A stretch of 64,000 nucleotides of DNA from positions 85,846,450-85,910,449 of the forward strand of contig OZ020269.1 of NCBI GenBank assembly GCA_963971225.1. The letters run 5' to 3'. Under the pieces are notes generated by a model that ran no database searches, was not told the DNA's origin, and worked only from the letters and a program-made list of their open reading frames with translations. The first letter of the stretch is position 1; every line of letters starts with the position of its first letter. Positions 44,754 to 54,984 of the stretch are shown here, in pieces. The position numbers were made by a program, and so were the translations under genes. The stretch comes from Melieria omissa. Lineage: Eukaryota > Arthropoda > Insecta > Diptera > Ulidiidae.

Positions 44754-45420
44754 AAGTACAGAGTGGCGAAAAAGTTGTCACCCAGTGTACTTTGGTTCTA
44801 ACTTGTTTATGAATGAATGAATAAATGAATACGAAGAATTTATTCATTCAATCATAAACAAATTATTTATTCATTCAGAAACAAATTATTCATTCATTCA
44901 CAAACAAAAAATGAACGACTGAGTAAGTCTTTCCTATTCACTCATTCATAAACCAATTAAAGCCAAAAAACACTGGGAGACAACTTTTGCGTCATCCATT
45001 TGAATAAAATAAAAAATACATCAACCGTATAAAAAAATATCTAAACTAAAAACTTTGAAGAAAAAAATTGTTTAGAAAATCGCAAAATCAGATAATTTTA
45101 GTATTAACAAAAGTACAGCCAATGAATTCAAGAAAAACATAGAAGAATTCTACTGGAATGATTTCAAGAAAACATCGAAATTGTAAGCAAATCTTTATGA
45201 CCTTCAATAAGGCACATAAGACATAAGCACACTCCCCCAAGTATCTGTGAATGTTATGGATTCAAATGGTTTTAAACTCATAAGTTCGGTGCAAGGCTCC
45301 CAACAAAATTTGAAATTCAACAACTGTATGAATAAACATTTTAATATTTCAGTGAAAGTATAAAAAAACATAGAAAATTTAACAGAAACAGTGCTTTACA
45401 ATTTGTGTTGTGTGAAATTT
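44754..45420. other. A-rich non-coding stretch
   Basis: Contains imperfect ATTCATTCA/TGAATGAAT words (44,808-44,950) able to form weak hairpins. No gene. Confidence 0.45.
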
Positions 45421-46035
45421 CGAATTCTTCCTGAAACATATGTCTTTAAATCAAAGCGACATAAATACGGAATATAAAACATCGAATATTCAATTCTCTA
45501 AAAACATCGAATATTCAATATGCTAAAAATGCTGGTTGGAAATCGTTTAAAAAATTGGTTTCAATAAACGAAAACTCAATGATTACAAAAAACAGAAAAT
45601 TTGGGCTTCAATGGAATAGCAAAAAAAAACAGAAATTTGTAACAAAAATAGTGTTTTATTGTAAAATAACTAACATTATTATTATTGATTACAAAAAAGA
45701 CATAGAACTTGAAATCGAATTCTCCCTGAAACATATGTCTTTAAATACGGAAGACATAAATACGGAATATAAAACGTCGAATATTCAATTTTCTAAAAAC
45801 ATCGAATATTAAATTCTCTAAAAACATCGAATATTCAATATGCTAAAAATGCTGGTTTGAAATCGTTTAGAAAATTGGTTTCAATAAACGAAAACTGAAT
45901 GATTACAAAAAAACAGAAAATTTGGGCTTCATTGGAATAGCAAAGAAAACATAGAAATTTGTAATAAAAATACTTTTTATTGTAAAATAACTAACATTAT
46001 TATTATTATTATTGATTACAAAACAGACATGAAAT
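45421..46035. repeat. two-copy tandem duplication, period 295 bp
   Basis: CGAATTCT(T/C)CCTGAAACATATG starts at 45421 and 45716. Both units continue through GACATAAATACGGAATATAA, AAAAACATCGAATATTCAAT, AATTGGTTTCAATAAACGAA and AGAAAATTTGGGCTTCA to GATTACAAA. Inside each unit ACATCGAATATT is itself duplicated, and three times in unit 2. Confidence 0.85.
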
Positions 46036-46099
46036 TTAGGTTTCAATGGAATTTTAAAACATAGAAAGTTGTCAAATAATAACTAACATAGAAAATGGT

Positions 46100-46400
46100 C
46101 AGTTTCTGATGGCAGCCCCCTTAAGACTTGAAGTTAGCGGGTAGGTATGTTTGGAAGAAACATTCGGAAGAGAAAATAAATGGGTGCCGGCCATATATTG
46201 ATACATCTGGGGCAACCTGGGAGCAATGGGAGCCTATTTTATAAAAACAACCATTTTGTATGGGAGCCCCATTAAGGGTTGGAAATAGGGGATGAGTATG
46301 TTTGAAAGAAATGTTCAGTAAGGAAAACTAGAGGGGTTGGTCATAGATTTTAACCCTCTAAGAGCAACTTCTGACCAGCTGTGGAGCAATTTGTCGAATT
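46100..46400. repeat. imperfect duplication, period about 157 bp
   Basis: TGGCAGCCCCCTTAAG and TGGGAGCCCCATTAAG begin two related segments, each followed by a purine-rich stretch, GGTATGTTTGGAAGAAACATTC or GAGTATGTTTGAAAGAAATG, and GGGT(G/T)...CATA. Origin unknown. Confidence 0.6.
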
Positions 46401-48108
46401 TCCCAGCTTTTTTGTGAACTTTGACCTCGATGAGACGCCATTTAGTCCCACCCTAGCCCCAAAATTTGTTGGCTCATGCACTTTTTTACCAAACCGCATA
46501 AAGTGAGAGGTTGCGGAGCATCGAAATCGATAAATCGTGCACTAAATCCAGTCTAATGTCCACACAAGTAAATTAAAAAAACAGCAATGAAAACATCGAA
46601 GATGGGTATATGAAATATGGATCTTGTGGAAAAGTCTCGAAATTACAAAAGTTAAATAAATAGAAAAATTTCATATTAAATAAAAAAAATTAAATTGTTG
46701 ACTTGTTATGTCTTATTTGATTTTTTAAAATAAATATACATGAAAATGTTGCCAAATTCTTGTTCGAATGGAATTTTTGTTATTGTATGCTCGTCAACTA
46801 TTTAACAATTTCAAATTCTGATTTAACTTAACTACTACTCTACTACTATTTATACTAAAAACCATACAAACCATAAACTTTAGTTCAAAAAACTTCGCAG
46901 CTTTGTTTTAACGCTTGTTTGGGTTCATTTTGTGTGAAATCCAAAGGTCAGCGTGAGGTTGTGCACTTTAAAGTTACAACTGACCCAATGAACCTCAAAC
47001 CTTGTAACCCATTATCCCATCAATCAAATATGCCATAACGTCTACCATTGCATCGGTTTGGATATGCCGAAAAATGCAGCGTTTAATGGGTTTTTAACCA
47101 CAGCAATAATAAATACTAATTATGACAAATTAAACACATAACACCATGAAACGCCAATGAATGAAGAAGTATAAAGTTTCTTTATAATTTTGAGGCATTA
47201 AATGTGAAATAACACCCAAGGCGAAAGCTAATTTGAAACATTGTACACATTTTATAAATAATTTGATTAGTGTTATTTACTTTAATTGAAGAGGCATTCA
47301 AAAAGTGTGTTGCATTAGAAAACAAAACCAATTAATTGTTTTGTTTTTGTGTATAATTAAGACACTTATTGACATGCAATTCAGATTAGAGTGAATTAGG
47401 TTATGGTGAATTGGGGTATTTTCTAAGCTGAGTTGAGAGATTGAGTGCAAAATTCAGGTGAAATACATAGGGAAGGCCGAAGCTAATGAAATCCAACTCA
47501 GTTGTAGGGGTAAACAAAAATTTCGAAAATATATTAAATTATCTGAATTTTTCGAAATTGACTTTGGTGTATTGTATATGAAAAAGAATATGAATTGTGA
47601 ATACTTATAGGCAGAATTAGGATTGCATCTTTCCTGGAACAGATTTTGTTGCTTCTATTCAGTTATCTCAAGAAAGGACTTACCCACTTAGGAGCCCCGT
47701 TCTTCTCCCAATTGAAAGAGGTCATCAAGCAAGACATTACGTAGTTGCTGAACTTTGCTAGGAACACCCCCATCCTCACCCATCACTTCTACTTCGATCA
47801 GCAACTCTAAGAAGATCTAATTGGTATCGCTCAAATGGACCCTTTTGGGTCCCTATAGGGTCCATTTGGCGGATCTAGCCATGCAGGATTGCAGCTTTAC
47901 AAAACCATAAAATCAAATAAATTCAGGAGATCTAATAAATTTCTAAAAGCAAATATCTATTTGATACCCAATTTTCTACCACTTGCTATCTTCTTTTTCT
48001 TCTGTTTTAGAAAGACAGTCTCCGGTATACCATTGCATCTACAACAACTCTGCTCAAGATTTCTCTCTCTCTCTCTAGTCAGACTTCATCAGTTTTGTAC
48101 CTTCATAC
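46401..48108. other. non-coding stretch left of the LTR element
   Basis: AT-rich DNA. A hairpin AAATGGACCC (47833) and GGGTCCATTT (47863) brackets a 20 nt loop that repeats the GGGTCC word. A (CT)n patch lies near 48061-48076. The target site copy ATAC is at 48105-48108. No gene supported. Confidence 0.45.
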
Positions 48109-48493
48109 TGTAACGATGAGCCAGTCTGTCGCGGTGCAAAGCAACCCTGCCGCTACGTGCCGTGCCATAGTCCAACCTGGCAACGATGGTCGCGGTCATC
48201 AGGGAAACTTCTAGTCCAATCTGGCAACGTGCGAGAACGATCTGCGCGACGGCCGGACAGAGTATAAAAGGTGGCCAGATGCGGTGCAGCGAGTCAGTCT
48301 GGTTTTGACAAGTGAAGTTGCCACACGAAGTGACTAAGCAAATACTTAGGTGTACGAACAGTAAAGTGTAAACTGTGAATAATAAAGTGACTGTTGGTTT
48401 ATTTTATTGTCTGCGTTTAAGAAACTGTGTTTTATTTTCAAATTACACAATCCAGAGATACGCAACAGCCCACTAGACTTAGTATTCGTAACA
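48109..48493 (+). repeat. 5' LTR
   Basis: Begins TG and ends CA. TATAAAAG at 48263-48270, an exact fly initiator TCAGTC at 48294-48299 about 30 bp further on, and AATAAA at 48381-48386 followed by a GT/T-rich tract define approximate U3, R and U5. No difference from the 3' LTR was seen by eye. Confidence 0.92.
48263..48299 (+). promoter_or_regulatory. LTR core promoter (TATA box plus initiator)
   Basis: TATAAAAG (48263-48270) and TCAGTC (48294-48299) have the spacing expected of a Pol II core promoter, putting the start near A 48296. The same pair occurs in the 3' LTR about 3,186 bp downstream, where it could drive transcription outward to the right. Confidence 0.7.
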
Positions 48494-48495
48494 TT

Positions 48496-48514
48496 TGGTG
48501 TCAGAAGTGGGATT
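48496..48514 (+). promoter_or_regulatory. primer binding site, complementary to tRNA-Leu 3' end
   Basis: TGGTGTCAGAAGTGGGATT lies 2 nt after the 5' LTR. It is the complement of a tRNA 3' end reading AATCCCACTTCTGACA-CCA, which matches insect tRNA-Leu as I recall it. Confidence 0.75.
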
Positions 48515-48571
48515 GTGGAAAATTGAAGATAAAAAAAAAAAACTAAGAAATAAAATTATAAAAGCACGGAC

Positions 48572-51283
48572 ATGGTGAAATTCGAGCTGCTGAAGGTGGA
48601 CCAGCTGAAGAAGGAGCTGGCTGCCTGGAATTTGCCGACTGCTGGCGGAAAGGTGGAGTTGCAGTTGCGCTTGCGAGAAGCATGTGAGGAACGAGGCGTC
48701 GATTGGACTGTGCACGAGTTCGGAGTGCAAGAACAAGAGGCGTCGGCCAAAATGGAGGAATCGCCTGCAGGTGCGGCGTCGATGCAAAGTACGACTGCAG
48801 CGGCTGCGCCGCCACAAGCAATGGACATGAGCCAGCTAATGGTTGCACTTAAAGGCATGTTCGAGACAGCAAATCGAGAAATGTCAGCGAAGCTGGAAAC
48901 TACGAATCTCGAAATTTCGGCAAAAGTCGAGACAGCAAATCGAGAAATGTCAGCGAAGCTGGAAACTACGAATCTCGAAATTTCGGCAAAAGTCGAGACA
49001 GCAAATCGAGAAATGTCAGCGAAGCTGGAATCTACGAATCTCGAAATTTCGGCAAGAGTCGAGACTGCAAATCGAGAAATGGCGGAAAATTCTGCGCGCA
49101 TAGAGCAGAAGGTGGAGGAAATTTCCAATAGACTGAATGTGAAAGTTGAGCATCTCGAGACGCGAATAGACAATTGGGAAAAACGAGTTGACGAAATGGG
49201 TGAATCCCTGAACAGACGAGTTGACAACCTGGATGAGTCCTTGAGCAAACGAGTTGATAGTCTGGAAGACTCGATGCACAGAAAGATAGACGAACGGCTT
49301 CGAGAGGTACAGCTGCGAGCAAGGGTGCGGTCAGTTGAGGAAAGTTTCGCCATAGAAGCGCCTACCTATGATGGTACTACGTCGTTTGACACATTTAAAT
49401 TGCAATTCAACTTGGCTGCTTTGGAAAATCAGTGGACAGATATCAGGAAAGGTCGGAGACTGATACTGGCTCTTAGAGGTCCTGCGGCTGAGGTAATAAA
49501 AGCAGTTCCGGAAGGTTTGAGAGGTGATTACGACACCGTCATAAGGGCGCTGGCAGCCAGATACAGTGACGAGCACAACCAAATGCTGTATTATTGCGAG
49601 CTGAAGAGCCGTAGACAAAGAGCCAACGAGGCGCTGTTTCGGCATTCATCTGCAGAAAAGCGTCGAGCCCAATCTGGACGTGTCACCCAGAGCCAGACAG
49701 TGAGCTCGGAAGCACCAGCGGGGCTGCGGCCAGTGTCATCTGGAGTCAGTTGCTGGCGATGTGGCAAGCAAGGCCACATATCACGAGACTGCCATCTGCG
49801 AGAAAAGTGTTCCGGACAACAGACGTCGCCAAGAAGGGCTGCCGCTCTGCCACACCATTCGTGCAAAACCGAACGCAGGCATAACTCGCGAGCCGAAAGC
49901 GAGGGACAAATTGTGGATGTTCGGTCGATAAGCGTTATTCCAGAGGAAGAGTGGTCTGCGGAGAGGCTACGGAAAGACCAGCGTGAGGATGCGGATCTTG
50001 CAAAAATCGTCGAAGGCAAGGAGCAAGGCGCACGTCCAGACTGGCAGGAGATGGCTGGTGAAAGCCCGATCGCTAAGGCTTACTGGGCACAGTGGAAAAG
50101 TCTGCGGCTGAAGGAAGGCTGCCTGTACCGCGAATGGGAGAGCGCGGATGGTCGTACCAGCAACCCCCTAATGGTAGTGCCGAAAAGCAGAATCAACGAG
50201 GTCATCGAGGCATACCATAACGACTCCAGTGGAGGGCACCTAGGCATCACCAAAACCGTCGCCAAAATAAAAAGACGATTCTACTGGGTAGGATGTCAGG
50301 AGTCTGTAGCCGAGTGGATTAAGAGCTGCGACCGATGTTCAGCCGCGAAAGGGCCGACAAGAAAATCTCGAGGCCGCATGCAGCAGTACAACGTGGGAGC
50401 GCCCTTCGAGCGGATTGCTATGGACGTCGCCGGCCCATTCCCAACTAGCACTCAAGGCAACAAATATGTGCTGGTCGTAATGGATTACTTCAGCAAATGG
50501 CCCGAAGTGTACCCTATTCCTAACCAGGAGGCCACCACGATCTCGGAAAAGCTGGTAAACAGCTGGGTAGCCCGGTTCGGAGTTCCGTTGGAGTTGCACT
50601 CAGATCAAGGCCGGAATTTCGAGTCTGCGGTATTCAAGGAAGTGTGTGGGCTGCTGGGGATAAAGAAAACGCGTACCACTCCTTTGCACCCACAGTCCGA
50701 CGGCATGGTGGAACGCTTTAACCGGACACTGGAGGAATACCTGCGGAAAGTGGTAGGCAGGAATCAAAAGGATTGGGATACGCATATCCCCCTGTTCCTG
50801 ATGGCGTATAGGTCAGCCCCGCACGACACGACATCACTCACTCCAGCCCGGGCAGTGTTCGGCACAGAGTTGCGGTTACCCGCTGACTTGAAGTTCGGGG
50901 TAGTCAGCACGACGGGAGGCGCTAAGACGGACTACGTGGCCAATAAGCGGGCGGAACTAGAGGAAATTCACCAGTTTATAAGGAGCCGCACCAAACTGGT
51001 CAGCGATAAGGCGAAAGCCAGATACGATCTACGGGCCAACTCAGCAGGGTTCCAAGAAGGCGATTTGGTAATGCTCTACAACCCGCAGCGGAGGAAAGGT
51101 TTGTCTCCAAAACTTCAAGCGTCATGGGAAGGACCTTACGAAGTCGTGACTAGGATTAACGACGTGGTATACCGGATTCAACGTTGCAACAATAGAGGCG
51201 CTAAGCTGAAGGTAGTCCATTTGGAGCGCCTGGCGCCTCATCACAGCGGAGCCTCGGCACTTGTTCGGGACGAACAAGTCTAA
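48572..51283 (+). CDS. in-frame Gag-integrase fusion polyprotein
   Basis: ATG at 48572, 903 codons. Residues about 6-40 resemble a SAP motif (KVDQLKKELAAWNLPTAGGK). Residues 98-235 are coiled coil, including three 22-residue repeats. A Gag capsid-like region follows (about 260-350), then a CCHC knuckle at C394, C397, H402, C407. From about residue 445 the sequence is the spacer before integrase (ISVIPEEEWSAERLRKDQ), then the HHCC finger (GGHLGITKTV...CDRC) and the DDE core at D618, D678 and E714 (35 residues between the last two), ending with a C-terminal beta-rich domain. The PR-RT-RNase H block is absent, yet the frame is unbroken, so the junction is an in-frame deletion of pol. The stop is 11 bp before the 3' LTR. 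Confidence 0.9.
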   Translation: MVKFELLKVDQLKKELAAWNLPTAGGKVELQLRLREACEERGVDWTVHEFGVQEQEASAKMEESPAGAASMQSTTAAAAPPQAMDMSQLMVALKGMFETANREMSAKLETTNLEISAKVETANREMSAKLETTNLEISAKVETANREMSAKLESTNLEISARVETANREMAENSARIEQKVEEISNRLNVKVEHLETRIDNWEKRVDEMGESLNRRVDNLDESLSKRVDSLEDSMHRKIDERLREVQLRARVRSVEESFAIEAPTYDGTTSFDTFKLQFNLAALENQWTDIRKGRRLILALRGPAAEVIKAVPEGLRGDYDTVIRALAARYSDEHNQMLYYCELKSRRQRANEALFRHSSAEKRRAQSGRVTQSQTVSSEAPAGLRPVSSGVSCWRCGKQGHISRDCHLREKCSGQQTSPRRAAALPHHSCKTERRHNSRAESEGQIVDVRSISVIPEEEWSAERLRKDQREDADLAKIVEGKEQGARPDWQEMAGESPIAKAYWAQWKSLRLKEGCLYREWESADGRTSNPLMVVPKSRINEVIEAYHNDSSGGHLGITKTVAKIKRRFYWVGCQESVAEWIKSCDRCSAAKGPTRKSRGRMQQYNVGAPFERIAMDVAGPFPTSTQGNKYVLVVMDYFSKWPEVYPIPNQEATTISEKLVNSWVARFGVPLELHSDQGRNFESAVFKEVCGLLGIKKTRTTPLHPQSDGMVERFNRTLEEYLRKVVGRNQKDWDTHIPLFLMAYRSAPHDTTSLTPARAVFGTELRLPADLKFGVVSTTGGAKTDYVANKRAELEEIHQFIRSRTKLVSDKAKARYDLRANSAGFQEGDLVMLYNPQRRKGLSPKLQASWEGPYEVVTRINDVVYRIQRCNNRGAKLKVVHLERLAPHHSGASALVRDEQV
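48863..49080 (+). repeat. 66 bp coding minisatellite in Gag, 3.3 copies
   Basis: GAGACAGCAAATCGAGAAAT starts at 48863, 48929 and 48995, with a partial copy at 49061. Units are nearly identical and encode 22 residues (about three heptads) of predicted coiled coil, so copy number changes keep frame and helix register. Confidence 0.9.
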
Positions 51284-51294
51284 GTGGTGGGCAG

Positions 51295-51679
51295 TGTAAC
51301 GATGAGCCAGTCTGTCGCGGTGCAAAGCAACCCTGCCGCTACGTGCCGTGCCATAGTCCAACCTGGCAACGATGGTCGCGGTCATCAGGGAAACTTCTAG
51401 TCCAATCTGGCAACGTGCGAGAACGATCTGCGCGACGGCCGGACAGAGTATAAAAGGTGGCCAGATGCGGTGCAGCGAGTCAGTCTGGTTTTGACAAGTG
51501 AAGTTGCCACACGAAGTGACTAAGCAAATACTTAGGTGTACGAACAGTAAAGTGTAAACTGTGAATAATAAAGTGACTGTTGGTTTATTTTATTGTCTGC
51601 GTTTAAGAAACTGTGTTTTATTTTCAAATTACACAATCCAGAGATACGCAACAGCCCACTAGACTTAGTATTCGTAACA
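51295..51679 (+). repeat. 3' LTR
   Basis: Read as identical to the 5' LTR over 385 bp, with the same TATA, initiator and AATAAA. It is followed by ATAC, the target duplication. Confidence 0.92.
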
Positions 51680-51683
51680 ATAC

Positions 51684-53519
51684 CTTTCAAATCTTCGATA
51701 ACTGCATCGAACCATCTTCTCTTTGGTTGTTCTTTCGTACTTTAAGCTTCTGGCTTGTCGTGTTGCTGTTTGTTCAGGCATCTGTTTGCACAGATAAACC
51801 CATCCAAGAGATAACCCTTGATCAGATATATGTAATATACGCATATAAACAGGTTTGAAGTTAGGTTTTAAATTTGCATAGATTTCTGTTATCTTTAAGA
51901 ATTCTTATTTTTCATTTATGTAAAAAAACATTTGCTATCAAATATGGGTTTTCTTTTCCTTCCACCTGAACTCGCAAAAAACATAAAATAACCAAAAAAC
52001 AGCAACATTAGTTTTTATTTTGATTTAATATCGCATTTGTTTCTCAGTGTTTTGCTGCGTTTTTTGCTTGTTGAGCAAACTGACACCCTCGTCACATTAT
52101 AGGCCAATGTCAAGGTGTATTTTCAACCTTCTCTCGTCCCTTCGTTTACTGTTTTTTCTATGGAAAAAAACAAAAACAATAACACAAATTTTTCGCACGC
52201 CCAATTTAACGGCGCCGCTTTGAAGTTGTTCAAGCAAAACTTAATGGCAACCAAAAAAAACATAACAGCATAAAACAACAACTGCAAACGAAAAAACAAC
52301 AACACAAAATTTTATTGTAAACAAAAATATATCAAAAACATAAAAGAGAAATATGTAAAACTAAACAGAAATAGAAAATGAACTCAAAAAACCAAAACCA
52401 AAAAGAACAAAAGTGTGAGAACAAACAAATGGCCGCAAATGACAAAATCAAACAAAATCCATGGCAACAAAAACAACACGCAAAGTACTCTAACTTAACG
52501 CAGTGGTAAGTGGTATTAAAAAACAACAACAACAATAAAACACATTATTGAAATTTAAACCGTTAAATAAATACGATATGAAAACACTGACTGCCTGTGT
52601 GTGTTTGTGTGAAAGCGGGACGTGGGGGTGCGTTGGCACGAGCGAAAGACATTGTCGCCACATTTGACGCACGTTTACGCATAAATTGTCTGTTTTTCGT
52701 ATTGTTTTTGGCCATTTTTTCGTACCAGCTGCGCATGCGCAATGATTGCAAAGTGAGCTGCAAACACACAGCAGCGAGTAAAATCGTTGGATGGCTGGTA
52801 AAAATGATAAATTTTACATAATTTGCATAAAAACTGTAAAACAAAATGCTGAGGTTGTCTGCGATTGCTTGAAATTTATGCGATTTTCCATTTTATTTTT
52901 ATTTTTTGTAATGGTAACCCTACCACTTCTTACACATGTCGCCAGTGTCAACGAAAATTGGTGTTGTATTGTTGTTGCATGCAGTGTTTGTGAACAGTTG
53001 TGTCAGCTGCCGCTCAGGGACATTATTTATTGGCACTTCTTCTTCATTTTCACATGCAATTTTTTGTAAGTATTTCCGCTTAAGTTGATTCAACTTTAAA
53101 GCAACAATGTTGCTGGGTGTTGGTGCTGTTTTATGCATAAATCACCAACTTGTGGCCATGTCCACCAAATTGTCAAATCAACATAAAAATCAGGGAACTT
53201 TAAATAACAAGAATATTCACAAGATAAGTTTTATTGATAAAAGAGAAACGATAGTTTATATCAAAAACCATTTAAACGGGTCAAATTTTCGCAATGAGTT
53301 GTGATTAGTAAAAGGTTTCTTTAAGCCATTACTTGGCCTTCCTCGACCGTGATTGTGTCCAAAATATCGTCTTAGCTGATTGTTTTCTGTACTGATGTCA
53401 GTTAAACATTCCTAGCGACAGTAAGTTCTGCAACATTTGATCCGTCAACTGCAGATGTCTCTTTTTTTGCCGTAAATAACGACTCGTAGACCTATCGTAT
53501 CAAAGACCTATTCCTAATA
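51684..53519. other. non-coding stretch with a unique island
   Basis: An A-rich block with (AAC)n runs, then a mixed island (52,590-53,190). Several ORFs of 60-93 codons overlap on both strands without domains. No gene supported. Confidence 0.45.
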
Positions 53520-53812
53520 GGCCAGTTACCCGAAACGTAACTTAGTATGACGTGTCAGCTGACACGACCTACTATGCCCGAAAGCTGGACAATTTGTTAT
53601 CTAAGATGTAGTACATGAACTGTAAACTTAGAAACTTGTGTCGATTTGGTTTATATGTTTATGTCTACGGAAAACGCAATCAGCTGATGGTTTCGGAAAA
53701 TCAGCTGATTTCCAAGTTTATGTTTAAGGAAACTAAGTTTTGGGTAATCGCTTAAATTTTCTAAGATTACGGTTATTGTTAAGTTTATGTTTTGTGTCCC
53801 GGGTAACTGGCC
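53520..53812. mobile_element. 293 bp MITE candidate with GGCCAGTTACCCG ends
   Basis: The left end GGCCAGTTACCCG (53520-53532) and right end CGGGTAACTGGCC (53800-53812) are exact reverse complements. The interior has several CAGCTGA words (GTCAGCTGACAC; TCAGCTGAT twice) and AAGTTTATGTTT repeats. No ORF and no clear target duplication. Confidence 0.65.
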
Positions 53813-54150
53813 CACCTGTTGATTTCTTCTCATAAACTTGTCATGTCCGAAATTCTTCTTGTCTGTAGATCAACTATGTAAGACTTTTTGCAGCCTACGG
53901 ATAGCTTTTTGTAGTTCTGATAAGTCAGAGTTTCCTAAACCTGTTGATTTCTTCTCATAAACTTGTCATGTCGGAAATTCTTCTTGTCTGTAGGACAAAC
54001 TACTCAAGACTTTCTGAAGCGTGCCTTAGGCCTCTTCGTAGTTCTGATAAGTCAGAGTTTCCTAAACCTGTTGATATCTTCTCTTAGTTCCGCTAGAAGC
54101 TCTGTTCTTCCACCTGGGAATATCTTCTCGGAGAGTTGGTGTGTCGGAGC
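53813..54150. repeat. tandem array, about 2.6 units of 127 bp
   Basis: CCTGTTGATTTCTTCTCATA starts at about 53813 and 53940, with a decayed third copy (CCTGTTGATATCTTCTC) at about 54067. Units share AAACTTGTCATGTC(C/G)GAAATT, TTCTTCTTGTCTGTAG and TAGTTCTGATAAGTCAGAGT. The array starts exactly where the MITE ends. Confidence 0.8.
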
Positions 54151-54984
54151 TTCTTAGCGTATGGATATCTTGCCGTTAAAGTGCGTAGAGGTCCGAACCC
54201 AACCTGTGGATACAGTTACATGCCGTACCCATCAAACCGTTTCTCAAAAGATCCAGTCAGAATCTACAGAAAACCCAACAGACAGGGAAGGATATCGGAG
54301 CCAAAATGAAGAAAATCACAATAGACTCAACACAGTGTTCGAGTGGGAACGCATGTCCCTTCTGTAAGCTAACCTCACCTACTGTACTTATCTTCTACCT
54401 ATAAGCCCTACTCTATACGATTCTCTTGTACCTTCTCTTACTCACATACATATTTAACATACATTATCTTATTTTAATTTTCCTACTTACTGACTTTTCA
54501 CTTTCACTCTTACGTGGATACAATTAAACATTACATAGCACACACGTATTTTCTTTCGTAATCTCATAAATGAAATTAACATAACGTTAACATAAAGTTA
54601 ATTTCAATTATGAGAAGTAATGATGATAAAATAAACTTTATGTTAATTTCAATTGTGAAATCTAACTTTTCTTGATTTAGATGTAAGAGTTTGAGTTTGT
54701 ACGAAGAAGTCAACAACTCACAAAAATTGCTCCGAACATCATTACTATATCTTATAGGCCTATTTTGCCGAATCAACTTTTTCTTCTTCTGGATTTCTTC
54801 TACGAGAGCTTCTCTACCGAAGTTTTTTGCGTCACATCAGGATATCTTCACGGAGATCTACTTTGTTCATAAACATAGGGCATATCTAACCTTAGACAAA
54901 TATGAAATTTGAACTGCAAGTACATCTTGAAAAAATGAACCTTCGTTAAGACGGGGTTTTTTGGAATTCGTAGACCCCAAAAGG
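54151..54984. other. non-coding stretch with decayed CTTCT-rich words
   Basis: Words such as GGATTTCTTCTACGAGAGCTTC (split here) near 54,790 suggest a faint continuation of the preceding array. A local repeat AACATAAAGTTAATTTCAATT(A/G)TGA occurs near 54,590 and 54,637. No gene. Confidence 0.4.

Larger units (their letters stand above)
48109..51679 (+). mobile_element. young non-autonomous Gypsy-group LTR retrotransposon
   Basis: Two 385 bp LTRs (48109-48493 and 51295-51679) read as identical, begin TGTAACGATGAG and end TTCGTAACA, and are flanked by the 4 bp duplication ATAC (48105-48108, 51680-51683). The interior has a primer binding site, one 903-codon ORF, and a purine-leaning GTGGTGGGCAG just before the 3' LTR. 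Domain content is Gag then integrase; protease, RT and RNase H are missing and there is no env-like ORF. Integrase type and tRNA-Leu priming place it with Gypsy/Metaviridae, possibly the mdg3-like branch (uncertain). It needs a full-length relative for reverse transcription. Confidence 0.93.

Noticed and set aside
48556..49353. 265-codon minus-strand ORF across the Gag coiled coil
   Set aside because: It is the antisense shadow of the repetitive Gag region; its Ser/Arg-rich repeats simply mirror the 66 bp coding minisatellite.
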